This document shows positions 32,601 through 43,850 of a stretch of 64,000 bases of DNA, piece after piece. Below the pieces are notes generated by a model. It ran no database searches. It was not told the DNA's origin and worked only from the letters and a program-made list of their open reading frames with translations. Each line of letters starts with the position of its first letter. Positions within the stretch are counted from its first letter, which is position 1. This stretch comes from Pyronema omphalodes. Its lineage: Eukaryota > Ascomycota > Pezizomycetes > Pezizales > Pyronemataceae. Made by a program: the position numbers and the translations under genes. Where the stretch lies: assembly GCA_024516155.1 (NCBI GenBank), contig JAJJXM010000012.1, positions 1 through 64,000 on the forward strand. The letters run 5' to 3'.

Positions 32601-33166
32601 TCCGTTTAACGACACAAGACGCAGACACGCAAGTTACACAGTACTTATCTTTTAACCTTTCTTAGTCGACACACAATCAATCGTTTCATCCGGGTTTTCC
32701 TTTAGTTTTTTTCCCTGAGCGGTGTTGTTGCCGTATTATATATATATCCGGATAGAACTGATTCCGCATTTTCCGCCGCTACCGCTGCTGTCGCCGCGAG
32801 TAATTCCGTTATTGAGTAAGAAAGATCTTCCGCGTGAAAACACACGAGAAGAAGCATGTCTGGTCGTTATTTTTTTTCCATGCGTCATCTCATCAAAAAA
32901 GGCGTCACCATTTGCCGCATCTTGTTCCGTTATGTTTTTCCATTTGTTCATTCACACAAACACACACTCTCTCTCTCTCTTTCTTCTTTTTTTTATCTTC
33001 TCTTTTTTTTTCGTTTTGTTTGTTTGTTTTGTTGTTCTGTTCGCTCCGCTAGCTGCTATTGTTGAGTTAGTGTTCCTCACAATGGTACATAATAGCATCA
33101 TCATCAATGTCACCATTGTAAGAAGCACTGAGAACAAAAAAACAGTTATCTGTGTGACAAAGGCGG
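29624..33166. other. Long intergenic region upstream of the LIM-binding gene
   Basis: The first about 800 bp are the promoter or leader of the minus-strand LIM-binding gene and contain a C/G homopolymer (30228-30241) and CCATC/CCAG simple repeats (30505-30545). Around 31380-31900 the plus strand is pyrimidine-rich, with a donor-like GTACGT (31477) and a branch-point-like GCTAAC followed by an acceptor (31693-31711). It could be an unannotated transcript, but no convincing coding sequence follows. The last few hundred bases are the 3' flank of the KH gene. Confidence 0.4.
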
Positions 33167-35448
33167 CTATGTACCCGGGGGTCCAGAAGCCCCAGGAGCA
33201 GCTCCTCCTGCTTGTTGCTGTTGCATTAACGCGGCGTAATACATAGCGCAGTAGTTCTGGTAACCTCCATAGGCGGCATAAGGATCATCTGCAGTTGCGG
33301 GAGGGGGATTTGAAGAGGAGGATTGAGGAGGGGCTGAAGATTGGCCATGGGATGAGGGTTGACCTCCGTAGTTTGACCAAGATGGCTGTTGTTGGTGACT
33401 TTGTTGGTTGTCGTTGTTTCCGCCGTAAGAATGGCCTCTATCACCTCCGTTGTTATGGTGGTGACCTCCGTTTCCTCCACGGCCACCTCCATCACGGTTG
33501 TTGTTATTGTTGCCGCCACGGGTTTTGTTGAGCTGGAAAGAAAAACATGGGACGTTACATTCAAGATTCTTCACGAAAAAAAAAGGTTTCATAGAGGGTG
33601 AAAAGAGTGAATGGGAGCAAGTTAATCATACCGATGCTTCGACTTTCTCATCAATGGCCTGGCGTGCACGAGCGATGGCATCCCGTTGTCCCGCAAGAGA
33701 GATTTCACGCTCTGGATCATTGGGACTGAATTGACTGGAAACATTGATTCTGCACCCAGTTGAATTCTGCATCTCCTTGATGGTTTCTCCACCTATAACG
33801 ATGTGTCAATGTTTGATCCCATGATACGGAAGCACGCGTTTCCACGAAGTAAAAAAAAAAGAGCAAGCGAAAAATACCCTTTCCAATGATCATTCCAACA
33901 GCATCGATTGGCACACGAATAGTTTCCGTAATCCTGGGTCCAAAGTTTCCACCATCATTTCCGCCATGCGAGGGTGCGGCTCTGTCGGGTTGCCTAATCG
34001 GAGGACCAGGTGGACCACCGTTTGTATCACTTTCAACAATTTCCATGATCAATCTTCGCGCATATTCGGATGCTTGGGCGGAACCAATAAGATTAACTGG
34101 GCGCTGTCCATTCTGACTTTTCGCCTCGCCAACAATATTAACGTGACATCCGGATTTATCTTGAATATCACGAATCGTTTCACCGCCACGTCCGATGATA
34201 AGACCAACAGTTCGATCGGGAACAAAGATTTGAGTACTCTCTTCTGTTTGCAAGTATCATATGTTAGTTTACAAGGCACTGTTGTGGCCATACTATACAG
34301 AAGGAAACTGTGTATGCACCGCGTGATTTTGAAGACGAACCTCCGTCCCTAAGGTTAGGAGCACCTGAGCCTGCAGGACCTTGGCCTTGGGATGATTGTG
34401 ACATATTCATGGGTGCACCGTATCCTGAATTACTGGACGGACCTTGTTGTTTTCGGGGTGGCGGTCCAGAGCCGCCAGATTTTTCATTTTCGGCGATGAT
34501 CAAGTCAATTGCACGTCTTGCAGCGGTGATTTGAGCACGATTGCCTTGGATATTGCAAACTCGCTCTCCGCCACTGTCTCGATCATGACCATTTGTCATG
34601 AATTGCACTCGAGCACCAGTTTCAGCTTCGACACGTCGTAGGTTTTCGCCTCCGCGACCGATAATCAATCCCACAAGCGAAGCATCGATGTTAATCTGTT
34701 CCATATCAGGGGCAGGGGATCTTGCTCTGTGGCTTCCATAACGCTCTCCGCGTGGGGGTGGTGAGTAGACATTGCTGCCGCCGCGACGAGGTGGGCTAAA
34801 CGAACGTTCACGGTCGCGCCCGCCAAACTCGTTACCGGCACGTCCCCTGCGTTCGTCACGGAAAGTACTGTAAGCATCTCTATATGGGTCAGCACCTCGT
34901 CTGGGCGGCGAGCGTGATCGTGAGCGAGAACGTCTGCTGCCGCCGTAACGACCTCTGGGGTCGTCGTATCGTGGGACTATCAAACGTTTAGCTTCTGGCG
35001 TGTTTTGGATATGTTGGAGCCTTGGAAAGAAATTACACACCTCCACCGGGGCCATTGGCTTCAACTCTATGTTGTGACATCTCCGCGGCTTTAACCTTCG
35101 CCTTTGCCATAGCATCGTTGAGAGAGACTCTTCCAGAAGCCGTGGGCTTAATCTTGCTGAGATCAAGTGATCCAGATGCCGTCGGCTGTGGAAGCGCATA
35201 ACCAGCAGGTGGTGAATGTACCGGTTGGGGTTGAGGAGCGGAAGCGTTGGCGAGCGCGGGGATACCTGGATATCCGTGAGGGATCTGGGGAGCACCACGC
35301 TGTTGCTGAGCACCGCCGGCTGAGGAGGAGAAAGTCAGTACACTGGCGACAGGAGCGCCATCTCAAACACGCGGGGATTGTCGAACAAGGTGGACATACT
35401 GAGAGCGGCGAGCAAAGCAGCAACGTTGTTCTGACTCTGGTCCGCCAT
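33167..35448 (-). CDS. Three-KH-domain RNA-binding protein, FUBP/KSRP-like
   Basis: Six exons, 35448-35400, 35319-35041, 34976-34320, 34243-33878, 33792-33632 and 33532-33167, sum to 626 codons (625 residues). After a short N-terminus and an RS/RG-rich stretch (SRSRSRSPPRRG) come three KH domains, each with its GXXG loop: VGLIIGRGGENLRRVE, VGLIIGRGGETIRDIQ and VGMIIGKGGETIKEMQ. The third GXXG loop is split by the intron between exons 4 and 5, in phase. The C-terminus is Gly/Asn/Gln-rich and has a Tyr-rich AAYGGYQNYCAMYYAAL segment reminiscent of the tyrosine repeats of FUBP/KSRP proteins. The likely role is binding single-stranded RNA or DNA in mRNA control. It starts at MADQSQNN. Confidence 0.87.
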
Positions 35449-37373
35449 GGAGGGTGGGCCTGGGGGGAAAATCAGAAAGTTCGAAAAGACGACCTGATGA
35501 GAGAGATGGTCTCGTTCTCCTGTGGGTGGTGATTGGTTGCGTGTGTGGCAGAAGAGATCTCTCTGGGTGGGTGTTTTCTTCGAGACGAGATGCAGTTGAC
35601 AAGTTTAGGATCTGGGATGCTGCTGGAAGCGAGTCTCGTGTCTTGCCGGGCTATTGGTCAGTTTTTGCGCAAAAATAACCGGTTTAAGATCTTTTTTGCT
35701 CTTGGCACGAGTGTGGAACTTATTTCGATGCAACAATTTTTGATAAAGAAGAAAGAACAGAAATAGGGAACCACTTTTACGCCACGCCACGGATGAGGAG
35801 CAGCAAATGCTTCGGTTTTTTTCACGTTGGGCGGCGCGCTGGAAAATACGCAATGGTGACAGATCTCGGCACTAAACGTCAACCGACCTGCCCAGCAAAG
35901 AATCTGCGCGGGAACTGGCAGGCACCGGTGTGGTATTGGTGTCCAGGAACACACCAGCCGAGAAAAGCGTAGCGGAGGACTTGTGTGGAATTTGCATCTC
36001 AACGAAGGCAGATGAAGACAAGCGATCGTCACGATGATGGACGGCTAGCTGGAGGGGGACTGGTTGTTGTGGAGAGTCTCGTGATGTAATTTGCTTGGAC
36101 GTGTGTCACGTGATGGTGGTACAGAGTGATGGTCTATGATTGGCTGCCGGGAAGATGGTTGGGAGATGTGTGCTTTTCAGTGCGTATTGTCCGAGGAAAT
36201 ATTTGTAAGCGTGTAATAAAAGTTAAAGTTTATTGTTCAACGCCCTATTATACATTCAATTGATGATTTCACCAGAGGTTTAAGCGAGGGCATGTTTGAC
36301 GAGTAGCGAGAAAGTTAGGTCTGGCGTCGTCTGAACATCCTGACGTATCCTTTCGTGAAAACACCTCATCAACATCCGTTAGGCGTTTAGAATGATGTTG
36401 TTTTCCGTAGAATTTACAAATGATATAATCCAAGACTACCACGGCACTTACGGTCACCGGTGTCTTCGGTATATGAGCTACTAAAGCAGCAGTCACAACA
36501 CGGAACGTTCTTCAATGAATTACCAACGATTTCCGTGTAATGCAAACGCCCCACCTTTCAATCGACACAACGTAACAAAGTTCAATCCTGCGCAGATATT
36601 GACGAATTAACGACTCATATACATATACCATCCAGACTCTTGAGCGAACGAATGCATATTGCAAAATACGTGTATAAACCATATACGTACCTACAAAACA
36701 GCTGATGAACGGGTGATAAACGTGCGATAAACGGAATATTGCGAGTAAAAACGAAGAGGAATAGATTGCGACGAATGTGTGATCTACTTGTCACTTACGG
36801 AGTGCCCGTCCTGGGCAGTCTTTCGGGATTGGCTATCCTACGAGGGCTATTCCCGGAGATATTAGGTAAGCACACATTACCCGTATCTAGTGGAAAGCAT
36901 AGCTGCGCCGTAGGGCCCATCAGCTATCTAAAAGGGTTGATATCTGGAGGTCTGCTATGCAGCTTTGTGTATCTTCATGGATGGACCAGAATGAATCGCT
37001 TGACCCCCGTGCGGCAGTAGCTATTCACCTTCAAACTTTCTCCCTCCCCTGTACTTAATCCCATCCTCCACCACCTTCCTTCCTTCCTTCCTACCATCTC
37101 ATCGCTTTTCCCACGTACTTTGTTTACACAACTGCTACCTGCTACCTTCGTTGCTTGCAACATTTTTTAACCATCTGCTTTATCGCATCTTTTCATACTG
37201 TACTGTCTGTTACAAGTCTAATCCCTTCCTTACCATATCTAACGTCTACGATAACCATAGTTTTCATTGCTCAGCTTTCAACTTATTTTGCCATACCGGT
37301 AAGTGTACATCGCGAACCCTTTCACCATTCTCTAATAAGTTACTTTTAGGTCATCGCAATCATAACCCTCAAG
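35449..37373. other. Intergenic, with one hydrophobic small ORF and a possible 5' UTR intron
   Basis: This is the upstream region of the minus-strand KH gene and the plus-strand zinc-cluster gene. A plus-strand frame at 36739-37020 (93 codons) contains a hydrophobic segment, VPVLGSLSGLAILRGLF, and a GTAAGC donor-like site at 36865, but it has no recognisable family. GTAAGT at 37301 and TTTTAG at 37350, just before the next start codon, look like a 5' untranslated intron of the gene at 37374. Confidence 0.4.
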
Positions 37374-40330
37374 ATGATTCAGAACGGACGTTCCACTACA
37401 CAGGAAAAAGCTCCTGGAAACGATCGCCTCTTCAGCGCTCGCGCTAAGGCCGACATTCTTCACGGATTGTCTGCCTTCTTTTCTAAGGAATCACATAAGA
37501 TTCTCACCCAGTGGTTCTTCGATGAGAATGCGCTCATCAAGGAAGACATCCACTATGGTGCCTTCCTTGAGTGTGATGCTTTCCTTGGTGAGTCAATCCC
37601 AAACTTTAAGTTGAAAACTTTCTTAATCAACAAGCTAACTGTCTAGACAACAAAGAGGCATTTACTCAGTGTCGCCAGGAGGTTCGTGGCCTTCGCGAGG
37701 AGGTCTACTGTCTCTGGAAGGACCTTGGGCCATACTTCAGAGTTGTATGGACAACCTGGTTGACGAACTACCAACGTAAGGAGTTCATTACATGCGCCAT
37801 GATCCGCGCCTCCGAATTTCCTAACGGCGACGAGTTGAGAAAGTTTCTCCTCGACTTTGACTGCGACAGCCTCTGCGCCAACAACGGCAAGGCGTTTATT
37901 AACTACGTTAAAGGAACTGCGGTCTGCGATGACCGCGATATCAACACTCCTGCTTTGTCTCCAAAGCTGGAAAACATCTTCCTCGGATGGGATAAAGCAA
38001 ACAACACCAATGACGATATCTCGGAGCGCAAGGCGGTTTACCTCGACTGTTTGCGCAATAGATGCAGATATTCCAGGGATGTCTTCGGGTGCCGAGTCAT
38101 CTTGATCATGCTCGGTATCTGGCAGGAACTGGCCGCTCCATACATTCCGGAGCAGGTTGCCAAGGTCAAAGCACATGGCTTCGATGTATGTGGATCTTAC
38201 TCATTAGTGGTGCAAAAGACATTGAACTAATTCACCTTCTTAGAACTTATACAATGGACCTTTCCGTGCCTTAGGTTCTGTGGTTCAGCAGAGCCCAAAG
38301 ACTACCGCCCAGAAACCGGCTGTGAACGAAACGTCGAAGAAGAAGAAGAAGTCAGGAGGACGAGGAAAAAAGTCCAGAGTAAGTTACAACGCGAAGAAGC
38401 AAGAGAGCAAACTTCGCAAATCGATGGCCGAAGAACAGGTCAATCAAGAACTATGTACCGAAGAAGCCAACGCCAGTGTTGTCGCTACCTTCATTGACCA
38501 AGTTGAGGATGGAAATGTACTGCCGATCAACTTGAGTCAGAATGTAAGTTCACAAGATATTCTATTTGCGTTTCTATTCACTTGACTGACTGAATCCCAA
38601 GAACCCAATCACTCCGACTACCTACAAAACTGAGATCAGGGAGATTGCCACCACAGCCGACGAAATTGCGGAATCTACTTACGACACGGTTGAATTGCCA
38701 GAGTTGACCGAATCGACTTCAAGAAACGAGGAAGATACGAAGGCAGATTCTGATATGGAGGCTATGTCTTCTGTTGATACCCCCGAGCATTGCGGGTCAC
38801 CTCAGATCCATTTTGTCGATATCCAAGGCCCAGTCGATAATTTGTCTCTCCAGGACATTTTACAGCAGTCTTATAATGTCATGGATGAGAAATTGGAGCT
38901 TCCAGAGTTGGCACCACAAACCTTGGAGATTCACCCAACCGAAGCAATCGATTGCAAGTCCGGAGTTACGCTAAATAACCAGTCAGATGAGTCGGAACAG
39001 GATGGGGGAATCCAGGAAACAGGGCTGGCCTTTTTTCAAAAAGTGACGCAACTTCTAGAGAATTCCCGTTCCGCCAATATCTCCCGTAGAAACTCAGATG
39101 TCGACAAAGAGAGTATTACCGTCTATAATGTCGACAGCCAAGCCCTTAATTTGACAGAAGATGCCATTTCCAGCTCACGCCGCGATTCGCTAGGAAGCTC
39201 AAGCTCTTTCGAGGATACCGTTAGAGCAATGCTCACGAAGTCCCAGCGATCTTCTAGCCCCGAAACCTCGACCACATGCTCCAGTATTTGCTCATCGGCG
39301 GATGAACCGGAGTTTCAGAAGCCCACCAAGAACGAAAACGCCATCGAAATTGGACAAGGACCTTCGGAGTTATCATGCAACGTTCGGGATTTTGATCAGT
39401 CTGCCCACTACAAAACCCCTGGCTCTGCTACTCTTAGCGGTTATTACGGTAACGCCGAAGTTCCTATCGAGTTGAGACACATCGTAGACTATGTACCGCT
39501 TTCATCTCTGATATTCCAGTGCAACACTTGTTGTACGAGGATCATGCATGAGGGATCTGTACTTTGTCCTGGCTGCGATGTTCACAGCTCTACAAGGTTC
39601 TGTAGCGAGGAATGCCGCTATGCCAGCGGGCATCACTGGATGACCTGCGGCAAAAATCTCCTTCCTTACGCCATCGATTGCCCTCCTCGCCCTTACAGCG
39701 GATTGCTTCGCAGTACTGCGGCCATGAACGCAGCACGCTACTGGCAGGCAACTCTTTTGCACGATTATCCTGGCTTCGACTTTTGCATATTCGCAGAGGG
39801 ACTGGAGTTAAACGAATCTCCAAAGATTCTTAGAGCGGTTGTCTTTCACGATCAGTCACTTCGTGACCGCTTCTATGCCGTTTATCGTCGCGCTCATTGG
39901 GACAACGATGAGTTTTGCGTTCGCATCCTGTGGAGAATCGTACGTGAGTGGTGTAAGACATGCTGTTTCACCGACGTCACAACTGAGCTCTTAAGTGCTC
40001 AGTTCAAAGCACAGTTCGGTGAAGGATGGAAGAACAGCATGGATGAATATCCTCAAGAAGATCTCCCTTCCGAGGAGGAATGGCTGCATATCGAGTAAGT
40101 TCTTTTCAAACTTGAAGCTTGCATCAAGTTAACTAACTTTATATAGGGAGTACCTGGAACGAAAATTGTGGCACGAGGGGTTCTGCGGGGTGAAGGCGGT
40201 CCTTCCCAAGTTCCCCCAGATCGGGAGAGAACCTATTGTTCCTCCCCATATCGCCAAGAGAGTCGCTATCGGCGGTGCGACTCCAACTGGACTTCATGTT
40301 TGGTATGAGGTTCCTAAGGGATCCGAGTAA
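37374..40330 (+). CDS. Uncharacterised 909-residue protein with MYND-like zinc cluster
   Basis: Five exons, 37374-37587, 37647-38185, 38244-38543, 38602-40094 and 40147-40330, sum to 910 codons with canonical GT/AG borders in every intron. The N-terminal third is a conserved-looking helical domain (WTTWLTNYQRKEFITCAMIRAS; FGCRVILIMLGIWQELAAPYIP). The middle has a Lys-rich KKKKKSGGRGKKSR stretch and a long acidic, Ser-rich region. At about residues 657-698 lies a Cys/His cluster, CNTCC...CPGC...CSEEC...HHWMTC, spaced like a MYND or HIT-type zinc finger. The C-terminal domain follows (RILWRIVREWCKTCC). I do not recognise the family. A gene-regulatory or protein-interaction role is only a guess. 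There is no signal peptide or membrane segment. Confidence 0.82.
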
Positions 40331-40711
40331 ACCGTCTGTCGGTGTCTTCATATCTGTTGACATTTCTTTTGTAAATGTACAGGTATATAAGGGGTACAGA
40401 GTGATTGTATCCAGCGAATATGTCGCGATAGGTGGTTTATTTTTGTTTTTTTTTACTTGTCAAGGTTATGTTCGGAATTTGTTTTAGTTTTATTTTACTT
40501 TGTACTTTACTCTTCTCAATTGGAATACAATCAAAAAGAAAGAAAAAAGAAGCCTTCATTCGTAGTGATATTGATCTTCGTGACGTGAGCGCGCTTCTTT
40601 CTGCCGCCACTATTCCCAGCAAGCGACGCGCAGGGGTCTGTACTAGAGCTAGAGCTACACCGCGAACAAGTAACCTTCATCGCGACTACAGCTACTCCGC
40701 GTCAAACCAAC

Positions 40712-41415
40712 ATGTCACACCCCCGCATTGTCTGCGTCGCCATCATCGGCAAGAAGGTACAACTCTCTCCAATGTCTCCTCTTTCCTTCACCATCCCCAA
40801 GCACTACCATTCCTATCCGAAGCCCTGTGAAGTTCCGCTCAACTAGCTAACCCCACCTTAGAACTCCCCACTACACCTCTCAACCTTCACCGACAGCAAA
40901 GATGCGCTGTCCTTCCACTTCCTAGTACACACAACGCTAGATATCTTCGCCTCCCGTATGCCGTCGAAGACAAATGGCGACAGCGACTTCGGATTGTTAT
41001 ACGCGGTGGATGATGAACTGGCGCTGTATGGGTGGTTGACTAATACCGGGATTAAGATTGTGGTTGCTATTGAGACCCCGGTTGGTGGGGAGGTTGAGGG
41101 CGGGATGGCACTGGTTAGGGAGGGGGACGTTAGGGGGGTGAGTACTCTTTAGCTGGGGGAGGGGGGGCATTATGAAGAGCAGGCATACATCATTGGCTAT
41201 CTATAATGCTGGGAGGGCGGGGGGGGGGGGGGTTACTATGGAGAATATGGCTAACCATCAATACGCAGGTTTTTAAAGCACTCCAGACAGCTTATATATC
41301 CCTCGTCTGTAACCCCTTCTATGAAAACGACGAGACGAGACCTATCGAATCACGACGGTTTTTGATGGATGTTAAACGCATCGCGGAGGGTTGGAGACCT
41401 GGTGTCACTGTGTAG
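40712..41415 (+). CDS. tca17: TRAPP complex subunit, TRAPPC2L/Tca17-like
   Basis: Three exons, 40712-40756, 40862-41137 and 41269-41415, give 155 residues. The sequence follows the sedlin-family TRAPPC2L pattern: a first strand IVCVAIIGKK, NSPLHLSTF, LSFHFLVHTTLDIF, FGLLYAVDDELALYGWLTNTGIKIVVAIE, then VFKALQTAYISLVCNPFYENDE. TRAPPC2L/Tca17 is a small longin-fold subunit of the TRAPP tethering complexes that activate Rab GTPases in ER-Golgi and Golgi traffic. Length matches the family. The second intron contains two long G runs (41157-41167 and 41217-41232), which are unusual for an intron of 131 bp. Confidence 0.88.
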
Positions 41416-42506
41416 GTGACGATGGGCGAAAGAGGGGTGTGTTGGGTTGGGGTAATAGGAACACCGTCAGAAGGGGGTCGATGAGGTTAATGAAAGGCAG
41501 TGGGGCAGTGGAAAGAATTAATTTCACTGCTACTTGTTAATAAGCAGAAGCATAGTTACGGCGTTTAGCGTTTAGCGTTTAGGTAAGGGGCTTAATTATC
41601 ACGGAATTAACTGAATGAAAAAAATATTATACATTCAGGCAGGTTGGATTGCTTGCTTTGCTGTAATTCCGGGGAAGAGCAGGTGAAAAGGTGAAAAGGT
41701 GGGTGACGTTTTTTTTAATAACGTATAGCTTACAGAAAAAAGGGATCTGGGGGCTTCTATGTTTTTTTTTTTTTTTGTTCTTACCAATAGCCAAAATTCG
41801 CGCACAAGGTGGGGTCCTAGGCGAGAAATCCTTTGACCCAGTATATGTCTGCGATAGATTAAAAGAAGTTTGCTGGAAGATGGAAATCTTTAAGATGAAA
41901 GTCTTTAAGATGAAAGTCTTCAAGATGAAAGTCTTCAAGATAAGCAAGCTATAACGGCAGTAACGGTACAGATGAAGAACTTAGAGCTGTGTTATTCATC
42001 TTATCTTGTCTTATCTTACCCTGGACTCGATTGAGTTTCAGACTCCAGAGGGCTGCTACATCTTTTTTTTTTTGTGTGTTTGGGGGTATGGGATTGGAAT
42101 TGATATAGGTGACTTGGAATAAAGTTTTACTGGGGTTGAGATATCGTGAATTCATAGGGCTTGATGGCTTGATGGCTTGATTAAAAAAAAACATGAGGAA
42201 GTGATATTTTTGTTTTTTGTATGGCAGGATAAGATGATGATCAGTAGACCCATTGCAGATTTTCATTCATTCATTCATTCAGTGTATTTATGCCAGCTTT
42301 TCTAGATATAGTAGATTTGGTAACTGATAAGAAGCCAGGGATATCAAAACTTAAACCTTACATGAAAAAAATACAAAAAAAGAAACGCTAGATGGATATT
42401 TTCATACACAAAAAACCAATCTCATCATCTAATCATAACCGCATAGCTCATAGCTCATAGCCGATACCTATCTTCCACCCTGCCCTTCTGTCTCCCTACT
42501 TTCCCC
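41416..42506. other. Convergent intergenic region with simple repeats
   Basis: This lies between the 3' ends of the TRAPP and transporter genes. It contains three copies of GCGTTTA (41561-41581), four tandem 15-bp units AAGATGAAAGTCTTY (41877-41936), short homopolymer T runs and a CATT tract (42263-42279). No gene is supported. Confidence 0.6.
41877..41936 (+). repeat. Four tandem 15-bp units (AAGATGAAAGTCTTY)
   Basis: The last three units differ from each other at only one position, and the first carries two changes. It is a short minisatellite in the convergent intergenic region. Confidence 0.85.
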
Positions 42507-43850
42507 CTATTCCTCCTCATCTCTATACCTCTCCCCCTGTTCCTCCTCTAGCAATCCTCTCCTACTCTCCAAATCCCGTTCCTTCCCCTCCTTTTTGTTA
42601 TCCTTCTGTTTCCTAACGCCCACCCAAACCGCCGCCCCGAGAATCAATCCCGATCCAACCCACGACCAACCCCCGGGTACTGTTCCCCAAACCAACCTCT
42701 CCCACACCAACGCAAAAATCATCTGTGCATAAACCATATTTGTCCCCCTACCAGCTTTCTCCAACTGCAACCCCTTCGTTAAACAAAACTGCATCACAAA
42801 CCCACTTACGCCGATTCCTAGTAACAGTAACCATTGCTGGCGGGTTTGGGGGAGGATAAAGCCGCCGACTGATGGGATGAAGAGGAGAGAGAAGAGGGAG
42901 ACGAGTGAACACCAGCTGGAGAAGTAGTTTACTGAGATTAGGGGGTGTGCTCGTTTTCCGATTAGACGGATGGTGGTGTAGGCGGTTGAGGCGCCGAGGA
43001 CCCCCACCAGGGCGACGAGGACGGCTATCAGACGCTGCTCGGGGGTTACGGTGTGGGAGCCGCCTTGAGTGGGGGGTTGTACTGGGGCAGCATCACCGCC
43101 GCTGCCATCACCGCCGCTGCTACTACTACCACCACCACCGAAGATAGCACCAGGCCTCACAATCGCCACCACACCCACAAGGGAAACCACCGCCGCCACA
43201 GCCTCATCTCTAGTCCACGGTTCCTTGAGGCCTGGCATGACCGAGCAAACCCACCCCGTCACAATGGGCGCAAGAAAAGTGATCACCGTAGCATCCGCCA
43301 GGTCAAGATAAGTCAAACTATAGTACAGACCAAAAACCCCCCAGAATCCTCCAAGTCCTCGAGCTATCAGTAACCAACGAACTTCAGGAGGTCCAAAGGG
43401 TGCGGAGGGTGTGCGCCGGAGATACATCCAGAGGTAACAGCCGGCGGCGGTTATGGTTTGCCGGATGAAGAGGATTTGGAGGGCGTGGAAACGTTGTGGA
43501 CCCGTGGAGAGAAGGCGGGCGGTCAGGGACATTGTGGAGGCGAAAAATTGCGCCAACAGGATTAGGAGGAGACCGCGGTTGGTGTGGATGCTGCGGCGGA
43601 CACGGGAGAGGAAGGTGGAGGAAGATGGAGGGGTGGGTTCGAGGTGGAGTTCGGGGGAGGGTGCGGGAGAGGGGGATGGGGGATAGTGGTTGAGTTTTGG
43701 GGGGTTCAGGAAGGGTGATGGGACATTGAGGAGGCCTGGAGTAGGAGGATCTGAAGGAGGTGATGGCGAGCGGCTGTAAGTTGGTGAGCCGTGGTCGTCG
43801 GGGGAAAGTAATGGCGCCTGGTCGGCGTGGGTTGGGCGGGGATGGAACAT
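42507..43850 (-). CDS. EamA/DMT-superfamily membrane transporter (SLC35G-like)
   Basis: A single exon encodes 447 residues. A Pro/Ser-rich cytosolic N-terminus (about 80 residues) precedes two EamA-type repeats with about ten hydrophobic segments: LLLILLAQFFASTMSLTARL at about residue 95, LQILFIRQTITAAGCYLWMY, WLLIARGLGGFWGVFGLYYSLTYLDLADATVITFLAPIVTGWV, AVAAVVSLVGVVAIVRPG, and in the second half LIAVLVALVGVLGASTAYTTIRLI, WCSLVSLFSLLF, LLLLGIGVSGFVMQF and WVGSGLILGAAVWVG. The loop between the repeats is Gly/Ser-rich. Drug/metabolite superfamily members export or exchange small molecules, but the substrate is not predictable. The C-terminus is charged (Lys/Glu-rich). Confidence 0.88.
   Translation of the reverse strand: MFHPRPTHADQAPLLSPDDHGSPTYSRSPSPPSDPPTPGLLNVPSPFLNPPKLNHYPPSPSPAPSPELHLEPTPPSSSTFLSRVRRSIHTNRGLLLILLAQFFASTMSLTARLLSTGPQRFHALQILFIRQTITAAGCYLWMYLRRTPSAPFGPPEVRWLLIARGLGGFWGVFGLYYSLTYLDLADATVITFLAPIVTGWVCSVMPGLKEPWTRDEAVAAVVSLVGVVAIVRPGAIFGGGGSSSSGGDGSGGDAAPVQPPTQGGSHTVTPEQRLIAVLVALVGVLGASTAYTTIRLIGKRAHPLISVNYFSSWCSLVSLFSLLFIPSVGGFILPQTRQQWLLLLGIGVSGFVMQFCLTKGLQLEKAGRGTNMVYAQMIFALVWERLVWGTVPGGWSWVGSGLILGAAVWVGVRKQKDNKKEGKERDLESRRGLLEEEQGERYRDEEE

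Noticed and set aside
42905..43373. Plus-strand ORFs opposite the transporter
   Set aside because: They are shadow frames of a GC-skewed membrane-protein gene and have no family features.
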